A DNA stretch of 64,000 bases from Gibbula magus (Eukaryota > Mollusca > Gastropoda > Trochida > Trochidae). The position numbers and the translations under genes are program-made. Under the pieces are notes generated by a model, which worked only from the letters and a program-made list of their open reading frames with translations, searched no databases and had not been told where the DNA came from. Below, one piece after another: positions 1 through 10,789 of the stretch; the stretch's first letter is position 1, and the number at the start of each line of letters is the position of its first letter. The stretch is from contig OW388297.1 of assembly GCA_936450465.1 (NCBI GenBank), positions 52,816,989-52,880,988 of the forward strand, read 5' to 3'.

Positions 1-270
1 CGTGCATCACGATTAGTTCATGCTTTCTGTGAGCTGCCTAATATAGATACGTCTCTTTTACCCTAATATGTCAAACAAACGAGAACTGAAAATAAAACTA
101 AAATGTTGTCAATTCTGTTTGTGGTTTGATGTAGTGTTGAGATTGGGTTCAAGTTAGACGATCCATCCAGCGCGTGAAACATGAACACCTCGGCCCTCGT
201 GATTTACGTGCGCGAGAGCTCTAACTGGAACACCTCGGTCTCAGTCGGTAACTCCCAAGTAAAGCTCAAT
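1..270. other. Non-coding DNA, nothing recognised
   Basis: No open frame of note. The word 'gaacacctcgg' occurs twice (near 183 and 219), a short local repeat without clear meaning. Confidence 0.5.
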
Positions 271-491
271 ACAGCCATGCTGTTATATTTTTAAATATGA
301 GACAGCATGCTGTCTTGTGAAATATGAAGATGGCATGCCGCCTTAATTTTTTCACATTTGACACAATGAACTCTCCCTGAATCATTAAGACGGGATACCG
401 TCTACTAAGTTTTATAGACGGCATGCCATCTTTATAAGACAATAATTTTTAGACGGCATACCGTCCCATTGTAACTAGACGGAAAGCCGAC
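271..491. repeat. Array of 14-bp palindromic motifs (consensus GACGGCATGCCGTC)
   Basis: Seven related words, each a perfect or near palindrome, lie at about 271, 301, 329, 389, 417, 452 and 478. Examples are gacagcatgctgtc (301-314), gacggcatgccatc (417-430) and gacggcataccgtc (452-465). Start-to-start spacing is 30, 28, 60, 28, 35 and 26 bp, and the spacers are AT-rich. It may be a decayed ~30-bp minisatellite or a cluster of binding sites for a dimeric protein. Confidence 0.7.
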
Positions 492-1275
492 ATGTCCCTG
501 ACTTGCAAATTACAAATGTGAAACCAAAGAAAGTTCACACTTGAGGACGTGTAGCTCTTTGTTTTAGGATCTCGTGGCGCGGATACTCCCCTGCTAAGAA
601 TCGAAGTTTAAGAAAAAAGGAAATTATTTATATAATTTTAGTCTTATTATATATCTGTATTCAAATATCTTCTTTAATTTCCACTTTGCATAATCTGCAA
701 TTTATAATATCTGAAAGATATCTGTCTTTCCCAATGTTCACCTCATTCTTCTGAAACGAAGAATCTGAATAATATAACATCTCTGTCATTGCTTTAGTTT
801 GTTCCACAGGATTGGCGTGTTCATTTCATTAATTTGCACGTGCAGCACGATTTTCTTGCGTGTCAGTTTAATGACAAGCATTCGTGAAATCGAATCTCCA
901 GCTTCACAAGCATTTCCTTGGCGGCCAGGTTTTCTTCTGACGTTGTTCGGTTTTTTTATTAAAGCAAAATATTTTTAACGGCGGAAGACCATATATTTCC
1001 TATAGAAATCCAGTAAACACTGTAAGTGACCGTTACACCAGTATTTATTTTCTTAAAAACCATTCGATATATGTTCAAACACATGTCTTTAGAAATTTTT
1101 AAATTGTTTTTTTGTTTAATGTTATATTATTATTTAAGAACATGAATATTGTTTGGAAAAAACTTGGACAATTCTTTAGTCAGTTAGAGTAATGTTGCTA
1201 CGTATTTTTTTTCAGGGTCACAACAACACTCAACCAGCTGACATGGTTAAAATGGCTATCTCAGGAACCCTTTAC
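492..1275. other. AT-rich non-coding DNA
   Basis: No coding frame, recognisable repeat or RNA gene seen. Confidence 0.5.
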
Positions 1276-1795
1276 TGGATTCGGCAACTTTGTCTGCAGT
1301 AGAGAACTGTTCTACACGCAGTCAGGTTTGGGTGAAATGCTACATTGAATTTCAGAGTAGTACCACCCATGATTGGGGTGGGATAGTGCAGTGGTTAGCA
1401 CGTTCTGCTTCCGGTTCGAATCCTGCCAGGGGCATGGCAACTTTGTTTGCAGTAGAGAACTGTTCTACACGCAGTAAGGTTTGGGTGCAATGCTACACTG
1501 AATTTCAGCGTACTACCACCCATGGTCCGCTTGTTCCAGCCGCTGCTCGCAGGTTTCACCGCAGTGCATAGCCACATGGCTTTCTCCCTGCCATAATGCT
1601 AGCAGCCGCGATATAAGTGAAATACTCTTGAAAGCGGCGTTAAACCTCAACTCACTCACTCACAACCCATGATTCTCTAGTTCCAGCCGTTGCTCGCAGG
1701 TTTCACCGCAATGCATAGCCATAAAACTAGCAGCCGCGATATAAGTGAAATACTCTTGAAAGCGGGGTTAAACCCTAATTCACCTCACCTCACCC
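1276..1795 (+). mobile_element. Older tRNA-derived SINE copy, interrupted by a second SINE
   Basis: The body (gcagtagagaactgttctac, then the 'ggtgaaatgctaca' block) runs to 1374. It resumes at 1675 with 'ctctagttccagccgttgct' and ends in the 'gcggggttaaac' tail near 1795. The tRNA-like head is missing, so the copy is 5' truncated. The break is filled exactly by another SINE (1375-1664) flanked by the 10-bp direct repeat acccatgatt (1365-1374 and 1665-1674). Confidence 0.85.
1375..1664 (+). mobile_element. tRNA-derived SINE nested in an older SINE
   Basis: The copy starts 'ggggtgggatagtgcagtgg' (A-box-like) and reaches a B-box-like 'ggttcgaatcc' with a shortened head. It continues through the shared family body to 'gcggcgttaaac' and ends with ctcactcactcac. 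The 10-bp target duplication acccatgatt on both sides marks insertion by target-primed reverse transcription. Mobilisation by a LINE in trans is inferred. Confidence 0.9.
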
Positions 1796-1987
1796 ATCTG
1801 TCATGAAAATCTCTGCTGATCAGATTTCGTAAAGTTTTGAAAAGGTATTTCATGTCAGTACTATGTTTTTTTTAGACTAATGTATCCTGAAAAGTGTGAC
1901 TCAAAATATAAATATTCATTACTAAGTGCCCTATTTTTTAATATAAGATACCCGAGGCAATAAGACACAGGCGGTCAATGGGACCGA
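1796..1987. other. Non-coding spacer
   Basis: AT-rich; nothing recognised. Confidence 0.4.
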
Positions 1988-2292
1988 CGGCGTGCTTTAT
2001 GAGACAATAAAACATGCTCGTGATTTTAGACGTCAGTTAGAGCCGTCGCTTAGCAAATGACGTCATATTTAACGTCACGTTGATTGTTCAATGCTAGCGA
2101 ATGTGTTCTACAACGGGAGACATTAATGTTTTTGAAAAATGGTTTTTACAAACAACATAATTTCTCCACGGCTTTTTAATATAAAAGCGAGTTACTGTTA
2201 AAGCGCATCTCATATAAGAAATAGAAGATTCGTTGTTGCGCCCTTCGTGTTTTATGCTCCCTGTTATGTTTTATTCAACGATAAAGCACGCC
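1988..2292. repeat. Inverted-repeat element (possible MITE)
   Basis: The left arm near 1988-2014 (ggcgtgcttt... aataaaacat) is matched in reverse complement by 2262-2292 (atgttttatt... aaagcacgcc), about 27 bp with a few mismatches. The interior holds a TGACGTCA palindrome at 2058-2065. No reading frame. Transposon identity is inferred from arm symmetry only. Confidence 0.5.
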
Positions 2293-3590
2293 AACTCGTC
2301 TTCTATTTCTTAATTACAATACATTATATACATATGTGTTATTTTTTGGTTACGATATTTGCCATATAACATAGAAAGTGATAGCTTAAAGAGCCACCAA
2401 GGACGTTGATGAACATATAGGAAAATTGCCAAAAATCTATCTCCGTGAAATATATACACTTAATTTTTCCCAAATTTTTTCGACTCAAAATAAGCCGAGA
2501 AATTGCACTAATTAGTAAAGGTGTTTTCCAGTCTAAATATAGATCCAGTCTATTATTTTCAACCGCAAAGCATCATGGTCTTAGTCACAAACTGTATAGA
2601 CGCAAAAGAATAACGTTTATGATCAATGAAAGAAATTGAAATATATAATTTTTGGCGGTTGTTTATTTACCATTTCATTTAATTTTGTATTTGTTACAGA
2701 AATTTAAATATTGTTTTTACCAAAATAGGTATTTTGCTTGAATTTTATAATTAATGAGAGTAAACATTTGTCATAATTTGCTGGCCTTATCTCAATAAAA
2801 AAGTACATTAAACAGGCAATAATGTGTATATTTTCAGGACATTTAGAAACATTGTTTATAAAGCAATCGTCACTTTCAGTAATGTGTGACAAGGGTAACT
2901 TGCAAGAGAGACATGTGCAGCACGTGCAGCACAAGGGTTGTTATGGCGACTTGCGGTAGAGACGAGCCTTCACGTTTCGGAAGCACTTGCTGTTTGTGTA
3001 GTACGTTTTACGCAATAAAGGTGATTCTGTGTATATGACGTCAGACACCCTTAGTGCGCGCTACTTGAAGGTTACTTCTCTTTGAAACCAGATTTCATAA
3101 CATTGTCGTGATATGAAAATTATTTATCACATGTCATGTTGTAGATAAAAGATTTCCCTGGCGATTGACGTTATAAGTATATTTTCAGATTATTTTTTTA
3201 TATGTGAAACACTAACATCCTTGATGGCTCTTTAATACCACTTAGTAAATTAATATTTAAGTATGTGTAGTTTATCCACATTACATCCGTTGGTAAAACA
3301 CACAAAATGTGCTGAATAATTTAGAACCGTGCGTGTATCTGTATGGTTTGCGATCAACTTTCCAAAAGTGTTTTATTGTCTTTCTGAAATAGAATGTTTT
3401 ATTACCGTGAGACATCTATTTGTACATGTAGTTAAGGAAAAGTCATGCAACATACTCTATTTCGTTACCATTTGTTAAGTTTATTTCGAACGAACGCATG
3501 TATTTATACGGGTGTAACCAGTCAACAATTGTGGATTGCAAATATGTCATATCTGCTTATCAGTTGTTTCACACAGCAGAACCTTTTAAA
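2293..3590. other. AT-rich upstream non-coding DNA
   Basis: Only short chance frames. A TGACGTCA (CRE-like) palindrome occurs near 3036. The last few hundred bases would hold the promoter of the gene starting at 3591, but no convincing TATA box could be singled out. Confidence 0.4.
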
Positions 3591-4653
3591 ATGAAGAAAC
3601 TAATTGTGCTTCTCATGTTGATGGAACTGAGAACAACAGTACTCCAGAATGTAAAAGCAGAAGTTTACACTGAGAAAAGTCGAGATAATACAAAGAGCAT
3701 AATCAGATGTTCCACCGGATGCAATGCAGACTGCTCCCTTACTTACCAGGACAAGGCCTCTACTAGGAAGAATACATCGTTTTGGTGCTCCCTAACTAAC
3801 CAGAACAAGATCTCTCCCGTGAAAAATACATCGTTTATGATGGTGTCCTGGTTTGGATACGAAAGGGAAATTCGGAAGGGACAAGATGGTTCAAATTCAT
3901 CATTGAAGACAGGTGTAACGGTTACAACGGGTGTGACTTCTCTTGCATATGATACGAATACTGAAAGTTTGTTTTGGTCAACAAGGAAAGGCATATATAA
4001 GTATACCAAGGGGGAGTCTAAATCTAAAATACACTCTTCGTCAAAGCTACGTTTTTGGTGCTTGCAGATTCGTGAAGAGAATATTTATTATATGGCACTG
4101 CCTCTGACACACAGTCACATAGGGTATGTATCGAAATCGCCTGGTAATGACTCCAGGACATGGTATAACATAGTAAACCAAGTAACCAAGTAAAAAGTTA
4201 TATATTCTGTACATGGCTGTTTCGAAAGACCTCATCTGTTGGATTGAGGGAAGTGTTCAAATATCCAAAACAATTTGTGCAAAATTTCCCTCGAATAAGA
4301 CGTACATCAGCCGCCCAAATTTCAAACATGCTCATCATATTGCTGTGTTAAGTTTTCCAAAGACCATTATGTTTGTATGGCATGGGAGGGTACCTGGTAA
4401 CAACACCATCCAGGTGGCCATGTTTCATACTGATACTTCTACAGACATATGCTACAATAGTATTCACGTGAAATCCAAATTGCGGTCCACAGTTCTGTAC
4501 AATTCAGTTCTGTACTTTTTATATATGGGTACTTACAAAGTGCACAAAATGAAGATACACATGGACTGTACTTTTGAACATCAAGTCTTTGTTACTGAAT
4601 ACCCATATGAGTATCAGGACACCTCTAATGGTGTTGTGTTGGCACCGTTCTAA
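3591..4653 (+). pseudogene. Secreted beta-propeller-like protein gene, frameshifted
   Basis: The ATG at 3591 follows aaaa and opens a signal-peptide-like N-terminus (MKKLIVLLMLMEL). Next comes a Cys-rich stretch holding an 18-residue unit repeated twice (CSLTYQDKA.. and CSLTNQNKI.., DNA ~3732-3840). After that, blade-like strands resemble LDL-receptor YWTD or NHL propellers (TSLAYDTNTESLFWS, ENIYYMALPL). The frame stops at 4191-4193. A different frame opens immediately and carries on the same blade pattern (LICWIEGSVQI, IMFVWHGRV, SVLYFLYMG) to the stop at 4651-4653. Intact length would be about 350 residues. The overlap suggests one gene broken by a single indel, or a sequencing error; an intron of ~30 nt is unlikely. 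Single-exon, probably extracellular. Ligand and role unknown. An alternative in-frame ATG lies at 3498, but the signal peptide favours 3591. Confidence 0.5.
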
Positions 4654-4775
4654 GGATTTCAGGTTTATGTTGTACCTTGAACGTTTCATGGATTAATTTA
4701 TATTTGGAGAAAACCATAACATGTTGTCTGATTTCTAAGGAATATTTGAATTCAAGGATTGGACTCAAACAACAT

Positions 4776-5130
4776 GGGGGCGGGATAGTGCAGTGATTAG
4801 CGCGTTCGGCTTCGGATCAAGAGGTCCGGGGTTCGAATCCCGCCAGGGGCAAGGCAACTTTGTCTGCATTAGAGAACTGTTCTAAACGCAAGGTGTGGGT
4901 GCAATGCTACACTGAATTTCAGCGCAGTAACACTCATGGTTCGCTAGTTCCAGCCGCTGCTCGCAGGTTTCACCGCAATGCATAGCCACATAGCCGCGAT
5001 ATAAGTGAAATATTCTTGAAAGCGGCGTTAAACCCAAACTCACCTCACCTCACCTGCCATAATACTAGCAGCCGCGATATAAGTGAAATACTCTTGAAAG
5101 CCGCGTTAAACGTCAACTCACCTCACCTAT
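4776..5130 (+). mobile_element. tRNA-derived SINE with duplicated 3' tail
   Basis: Full-length copy: 'gggatagtgcagtgattagc' (A box), 'ggggttcgaatcc' (B box), body, then the 'gcggcgttaaac' tail at ~5020-5055. A second copy of the last ~75 bp follows directly (ccataatactagcagccgcg... to 5130). The tail duplication may come from template slippage or recombination between two SINEs. Confidence 0.88.
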
Positions 5131-5172
5131 AAATGTAAAATGGGTAAATAAAATATTGACTCAGGGTACCAC

Positions 5173-5448
5173 GTGCACTATCAACTCCTGTCTAATTTTG
5201 GCACAGAGAATCACCCTCCAAACTGTCCGTTTACCCAGCGGAAAACTCACCCATGCAACGAGCCGCGCCCATTGTTGCTGAACTTCACTGATATCAGGCA
5301 ACATGAATTATGCACTTACCTTCAGACCACCACGTATCCCAATATTGTCCTGTGCAAAAAAGTAAATATAGATGACATATGGGACAACAGGCGTATTTAT
5401 ATATGTTTGGTTTGTTACTTAGTCTATTCTATATTTCTATGTATGTAA
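5173..5448 (+). CDS. Unrecognised 91-codon frame, possibly membrane-anchored (doubtful)
   Basis: A frame opening at an ATG and ending in a hydrophobic stretch (ICLVCYLVYSIFLCM) after a Cys-containing segment (NCPFTQRKTHPCNEPRPLLL). It sits ~40 bp after a SINE and ~520 bp after the propeller-like gene. It could be a displaced 3' part of that gene or chance. No family recognised. Confidence 0.15.
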   Translation: MHYQLLSNFGTENHPPNCPFTQRKTHPCNEPRPLLLNFTDIRQHELCTYLQTTTYPNIVLCKKVNIDDIWDNRRIYICLVCYLVYSIFLCM

Positions 5449-5686
5449 AAACAAGTTCAATTAAATCTAATATCCCCTATCAAATTTTGTAAATTGTGTC
5501 TTTCGATTTATGTGATTGTAATGATACTGATAGTGGTGTGAATTGTATCGTTTTTTGTTTTTTTTCGTTAATTATGAATCGTTGTTTGAATACGATATTA
5601 ACAGTATTGTCATATATTATGGTGTTGCTTTGAAACAAAAATGATTTGCTGCCTACTATGTATGTTTGCCCCTTAGATACTACAGT

Positions 5687-6153
5687 TGATAGGGTACTAC
5701 ATTATCTTTATCAGTAATACTATCTAAGTAGCGTCCTTCCCACTGTGATTCGCTCCGCGAGTGAGTTAATCTTCCAGCTAAACTCTAAGTCCCTCAAGCA
5801 GTTAATATACTAGGTTCCGTCCGACGTAATGCCGTCCGTGCCCAATACCGTTTATTGTTGAATCATACTGTTTTGCGTAATCGGCGATCCTTCTGTTAAA
5901 GTAGCTATGAGCTGTGTCTGTGACATGTGTATTTGACGGTAGATACACTTGGTGTGAGTATCTGTTTGTGTTTGTGAGTTCTTTGTTGAGTAACCTTGTG
6001 TAGTTAATTACTTTGTTTATTCAGTAATAAACGTTGTTGAATACTTCGTATTTGCTTGTCTTTACATTATGTCGAACCAGTTATTTACTTATTTATTGTA
6101 CTGTCCGGGTGAATGTTAGTCCCACCTCGGCTTGGTTCTCAAACCCTATGACA
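5687..6153 (+). mobile_element. Possible LTR of a retrotransposon
   Basis: The segment begins TGATAGGGT and ends ACCCTATGACA, matching inverted ends with TG...CA borders. It contains 'cagtaataaacgttgttgaa', an LTR-like poly(A) region, about 130 bp before its end. A 'tggcgataacg' stretch shortly downstream could be a primer-binding-type site. No second LTR, no target duplication and no gag/pol were found, so this rests on structure alone. Confidence 0.3.
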
Positions 6154-6529
6154 GTGGTCTATAACAGCAATTTAACAAACTGGCGATAACGCAGTTTTCT
6201 CATTGCTCTTTACAGATAATTATTTGAGAATTTAATACCTAACCAGATAGCTTACTAATGACGCCATCAAGCTGTTCCATTCCGGTTGAGCAGAAATCTA
6301 TGGATTGTTTACCCTTTTGCGACCAACCAACCTTAACATGTGTTATTTTACTTGTCTAAGCTTTAGACAGAATGAGATGTAGGCAGCATGTGATGATACC
6401 AGACGAGTGGTACACTATTGTGAATGTAGCCGTCGTTGATTATACGGTAGATGCTACTGAAATTCTCTCTAGTAATGCATAGATAAGAAGCTGTGGGAGG
6501 TGAATATCTCACAATACATCCAATATTGT
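6154..6529. other. Non-coding DNA
   Basis: Nothing recognised except the possible primer-binding stretch noted for the LTR candidate. Confidence 0.4.
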
Positions 6530-6542
6530 TCTTGAAAGAATG

Positions 6543-6819
6543 TTCGGATCAAGAGGTCCGGGGTTCGAATCCAGCCAGGGGCACGACAACTTTGTCTGCA
6601 GTAGAGAACTGTTCTACACGCAGTAAGGTTTGGGTGCAATGTTACACTGAATTTCATTGCAGTACCACCCATGGTTCGCTAGTTCCAGCCGATGCTCGCA
6701 TGTTTCACCGCAATGCATAGGCACATGGCGTTGCGGACTTTCTCCATGTCATAATACGAGCAGCCGCGATATAAATGAAATACTCTTGAAAGCGGCGTTA
6801 AACCCCAACTCACCTCGCC
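6543..6819 (+). mobile_element. 5'-truncated SINE with 13-bp target duplication
   Basis: Starts inside the tRNA-like head at 'ttcggatcaagaggtccgg', keeps the B box, body and 'gcggcgttaaac' tail. The direct repeat tcttgaaagaatg lies at 6530-6542 and 6820-6832, so both ends of the insertion are defined. Truncation after the A box means this copy lacks a full pol III promoter. Confidence 0.9.
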
Positions 6820-6832
6820 TCTTGAAAGAATG

Positions 6833-7112
6833 CGATTTGGCCTCAAAGCTACTACGAATCATTACTCGACTCGCTTGGAGAGTCAGGAAGTAATCTCTAA
6901 TTGCAGTAAATGCTTGATTGAAGAGCAATAAACAAAGCAATGCTGACTTTGCACTTGACAACACGGCCCAATTACAAAAGTCAATGTAAGTAAACTAAAA
7001 GATCGAGTTGTAGGGATGCGCATTTGTCTCTATCAACCTGTGAGACCCTTTTTCTTTCGAATTGATGGATGGGTCGATGTGGAGTGCAGTCACAAATTAA
7101 TCCCAGCATTCT
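6833..7112. other. Non-coding spacer
   Basis: Nothing recognised. Confidence 0.4.
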
Positions 7113-7116
7113 TTAA

Positions 7117-7510
7117 AGGCACTGTAGTACGTTCTGCTTACTGAAATCAAGTGCTCTCTCACCAAAAGGCAATGAAGTGTTACCAATGACTGAATCGGTA
7201 AAAGAGTAATACATGGTTACACCATGTGAGTCCATCCAATCGAGCAGCCATTTTAATGTGTTCCCATTAAAATGGTCGCTCGAAGGTAGTTAAAGTTGTT
7301 TGACTGATTAAGCGATACCTAGAATGCAAAATCGAATTTTAAATATGGTACAATGATGTAATGGTCAATCGTCATTCTGCCTCACTCTCAAAATCGCATC
7401 TACTAATCTACCTCTAATACTTAGTTCCACAAAATTGTCGGTGTAACGTCACACCGTTTTGTACCAATACCATTAACCGTTTACGATGTATGTATCGTGA
7501 TAAAGCGCCT
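7117..7510. mobile_element. TTAA-flanked MITE-like element
   Basis: TTAA at 7113-7116 and 7511-7514 borders a 394-bp element with inverted ends (aggcactgtagtacg at left; the right end reads aggcgctttatcacg in reverse complement). An internal hairpin at ~7240-7281 (cgagcagccattttaatg and its near complement) is strong. There is no coding. TTAA targets are characteristic of the piggyBac superfamily; that link is inferred. The left ~90 bp is shared with 33168. Confidence 0.65.
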
Positions 7511-7606
7511 TTAACCTTTATATTTCAAGTATTTAATGGCTCTAACATAACTATAAGGTATTGGGTAATTTGATGAAATAATCATGTGTTCCTTATGTAT
7601 ATCAGG

Positions 7607-7862
7607 ATGCGGGATAGTGCTGTGGTTAGCGCTTTCGGCTTCGGATCAAGGGGTCCGGTGTTCGAATCCCGCCAGGGGCACAGCAACATTGTCCACAGTA
7701 ACGATTGGGCGCAATGCTACTCTTTAGATTCAGCTTTGCACCACCAATCGCTAGTTTCACCGTGATGCATATCCACATGGTGTTGCGGGCTTTCCCCCTG
7801 CAATAATACTCGCAGCCGTGAAATACTTTTGAAAGCGGTGTTAAACCCTGACTCACCTCACC
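7607..7862 (+). mobile_element. tRNA-derived SINE, body shortened
   Basis: A box 'gtgctgtggttagcgc', B box 'gtgttcgaatcc', then a diverged and partly deleted body and a 'gcggtgttaaac' tail followed by ctcacctcacc. More diverged than the other copies. Confidence 0.85.
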
Positions 7863-8189
7863 AACTTTGTTGTAGCTATTTGTATGCTTTTAATATGTTT
7901 TGCATATGGCCATAAGAATACTTCATTTATTATTTCTTCACAGCGTTCATTAAAAATATAATTTGAATTTGACAATATTTTCAGTTGAACAGATGGCGCA
8001 ATTTGCTTGTCATTAAACTCATTTTTCAAGACATAACATTGATAATCAAAATTTGAAGATAAGTATTTTTACGAATAAAGTATGTTTAATTTCCTTTTAA
8101 ATGAGGATCAATGGGATGATTAAAACATATTCGCTCTTGTGAAGGAAGGTGTCATATAACCAGCCAGCACTCGTTCAACTCTACCGTTA
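7863..8189. other. AT-rich non-coding DNA
   Basis: Nothing recognised. Confidence 0.4.
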
Positions 8190-8335
8190 TCAGGAAAATG
8201 GAATGGCGAGACAATTGTACATACGACACCTTGACAGTGATGTATTTCAAATTAGGATAAGTCGGAACACTATCTCATTACATGACCGGCATGTTGAAAG
8301 CATTACTCAGATGTACATTGCGTGACAAGGACAAG
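8190..8335 (-). repeat. Dispersed repeat, inverted copy of 14449-14600
   Basis: Its reverse complement shares several blocks with 14449-14600 in the same order, among them cacgcaatgtacatctgagt, 'tgtcatgtaatga', 'tttgaaatacatcactgtca' and 'atgtacaattgtct'. Function and class unknown. Confidence 0.65.
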
Positions 8336-9680
8336 TTGATATTTACTTCTCTTCAATCAACAACTGATCTGAAGACACATAGTAGTTTTAAATGACACAC
8401 TGTCTATATGTTACTTCTTGGAAAGCGTTACTTAGATATAGTTTACAAAGACATCTTCGTCTGCGCGTACATTTCAATTTTGTGTGGAAGTTTATGCCTC
8501 TGTTAAATTATTAATGACTTGAAACTGCAACAATATTGCTATTGTGTTTTACGTCCAAGACGTTGAAATTTATTTTAAAAAAGGGAGGTAATGAATTTAT
8601 CGGGCCGAGCCATGCATGGGTCCGAAGTATACTGAGTACATTTATCGGAGCGTATACTCTGGATTCTCGAGAATGGCCCTGGTCCAGGTCTGGCAAGAAT
8701 CGATGTGCTTTCTTTATGAGTGAAGAAGAACTTTAACTATATAATGATTTGTGATATGCTTGTTCAAGGACATTGGGAAGATGCTTTCAGTTACAGTAGA
8801 CAAATGAAAACATGAAACTAACTTCATTTTAAATCAATGGTAATGTTAACTTTGTTACATTTATTGGACTGAAATGAAAATCTATTGTCAATCTATGATA
8901 ATGTTATCTATTTGTCACATTTGTTAGAATAACTGTAAAAATTTAAACTAATATCTGATTTCACATACCAGGGGTAATCAGTACTGGCGAAGATCTGGAT
9001 TTAAGAATCCTATGTTTTTCAAGATTAATCACCAAAACGGAATTTCTTTATCATCTGACCGGCGATGTCTTGATAAAACTGTCTGACTCTGTTTGACACC
9101 TATCGTTTGTATGATAAACTTTTAGTAAATAATACTTTAAACTTTCATCAAATAAAGGTAAAATACACGAAACTGTAACATTTCAAAGTTTATATAGTGA
9201 TTGTAATGCTATTTGCATATATGGAAAGGTGTTGAGCCCATGCACTCATCATTGGCCAAACGTACCCTCGCCTGCATTCCAAAAATTAATAGGTCATTCG
9301 TCAGTTGGACTTCCTCGTCTGAGTATATGTCAAGTCTGAGATTTCTGCGATCACTTTGGCAGTGATGACTTTTGAAAAAAATGTCATTAAAGTCTCAGCA
9401 TGGTTGCATTAAGATGCGCCAGCATGGATTCACTGGCCTGAAAAGATTGCACATTTACTATTTGAAAAAAATACAACATGAAAATAAATATTTTATATAA
9501 ATCTCCACTTTGTAATGTATGATTTAGGAAAATTGAAGAGTTCATTTATTTTAATATAGGTTATACAAAATTAGTGTTATTAATATAATAGTCATTTCGA
9601 AATCTTTCATAACATCTTTTCATGTAATCTCTGGCAATCTTGATTGATCAATGTAAATATAAAATACCTGAAATGTGGTT
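8336..9680. other. AT-rich non-coding DNA
   Basis: Overlapping short frames near 8511-8736 show no recognisable protein. No RNA gene or repeat identified. Confidence 0.4.
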
Positions 9681-9689
9681 TTGAATTCA

Positions 9690-10690
9690 TCCAGGGGCCA
9701 AATTGAATTCAAGAAACATAAAGCTCAGAGTGTTTTTCCTGTTTTCTGAATGCAACTGCACACCTCTGCACCCTTCCGAGCTTCTGTTCTTTATGGCTGT
9801 TAAAGTAACTGGTTGCCCAGTGATGAAATGTTCTTTGGACGCACTTCTCAAGAGACAGCCATCTTGTTGCTGCATGTTTGAGTATCTTCAGCGACTCTGT
9901 GTCGGTAATATCAAGAAAATCTTTGTATTGTTCCAATCAGATCGTACGAAGGGTATTGACTGCGGTTTTTGTGGTCGATTTACGAGTTTAAAGACTTATT
10001 AAACTTATCGTAAGGGTGACATATGGTGGAAATCAACCGGGTTTTGCGGAGAAATGTATAGGTGATAGGTACGTAAGTTTATTTGGGAATGTCACTATGT
10101 TTTAGCGTAAATTTGGAGCTAATGTTGAATAGACCCTTAGATCGGCAATATGGCTGCCCGTGCTCCTTTACTCTGTTATATAGGGGGAAGGTTTTTCTTA
10201 CCTACGTTTTACCTACATTTTACTTACGATATCGAGTTCCTGTGTTCCAATCTCTTTCCACTGAAAACAAAATTCAAAATAATAAATTGAACGTGTATTC
10301 TCTCTACTTCATAATATAGTTAATAAATATATCCTTAATTATTATCGTAGGTGCTGTGACTAGAAGACCAGAGGTCAGTATACAATATGTGTGTATGCTT
10401 TTTGTATCTAGTCCAAATTGCTTAAGGGTTTTAAAAAATGATATAAGTATATAGAAATTGATGCAAGCATACAGTGTAAGAACACACCTACCTAGATGTC
10501 TTCTGCAGCGACAGGCAGTGTTTTCACCGAAAACTGCAGACATACGTTTGCCAAGTGACAGATGCAGCCTAAGTCGAACACTGCTTGATTTCTTACCCCG
10601 ATTCTTGACAGCTCTGGGTCATTCCAACCAACCGTGACACTAGCGTTGTCGCTGCTGTATCCAATGCGTTTCTTGCTGAAACACTACACA
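9690..10690 (-). pseudogene. hAT-like transposase-related gene remnant
   Basis: Two minus-strand segments match the hAT-derived protein group that includes ZBED/KIAA1586-like proteins. The upstream segment (10690 to ~10493) reads IGYSSDNASVTVGW... NLGC-like (DLGCICHLANVCLQ) and ends at a good donor (ag/gtaggt). The downstream segment (~10000-9700) reads FLDITDTESLKILKHAATRW then LSLEKCVQRTFHHW...SYFNSHKE. In this group the first motif is the RNase H-like core with its catalytic Asp, and ATRWLSL precedes the distal part. An in-frame TGA precedes the second segment, a TAG ends the first, and a small deletion lies near SYFNSH. The order fits an intron of ~480 bp between them. No terminal inverted repeats were found. 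It is either a decayed transposon or a broken domesticated gene. Confidence 0.6.
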
Positions 10691-10789
10691 AGAATTGTTG
10701 GCACAGGAAGCACTTTTCGAATACCTTAACGTAGACCAAATCGTTTGCCAGGTAATTGGTAGACTTTGATATTCCACATGTGCATTCAA

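Noticed and set aside
1290..1571. 93-codon frame and similar frames over other SINE copies
   Set aside because: SINE sequence read in chance frames; the same peptide recurs at many copies.
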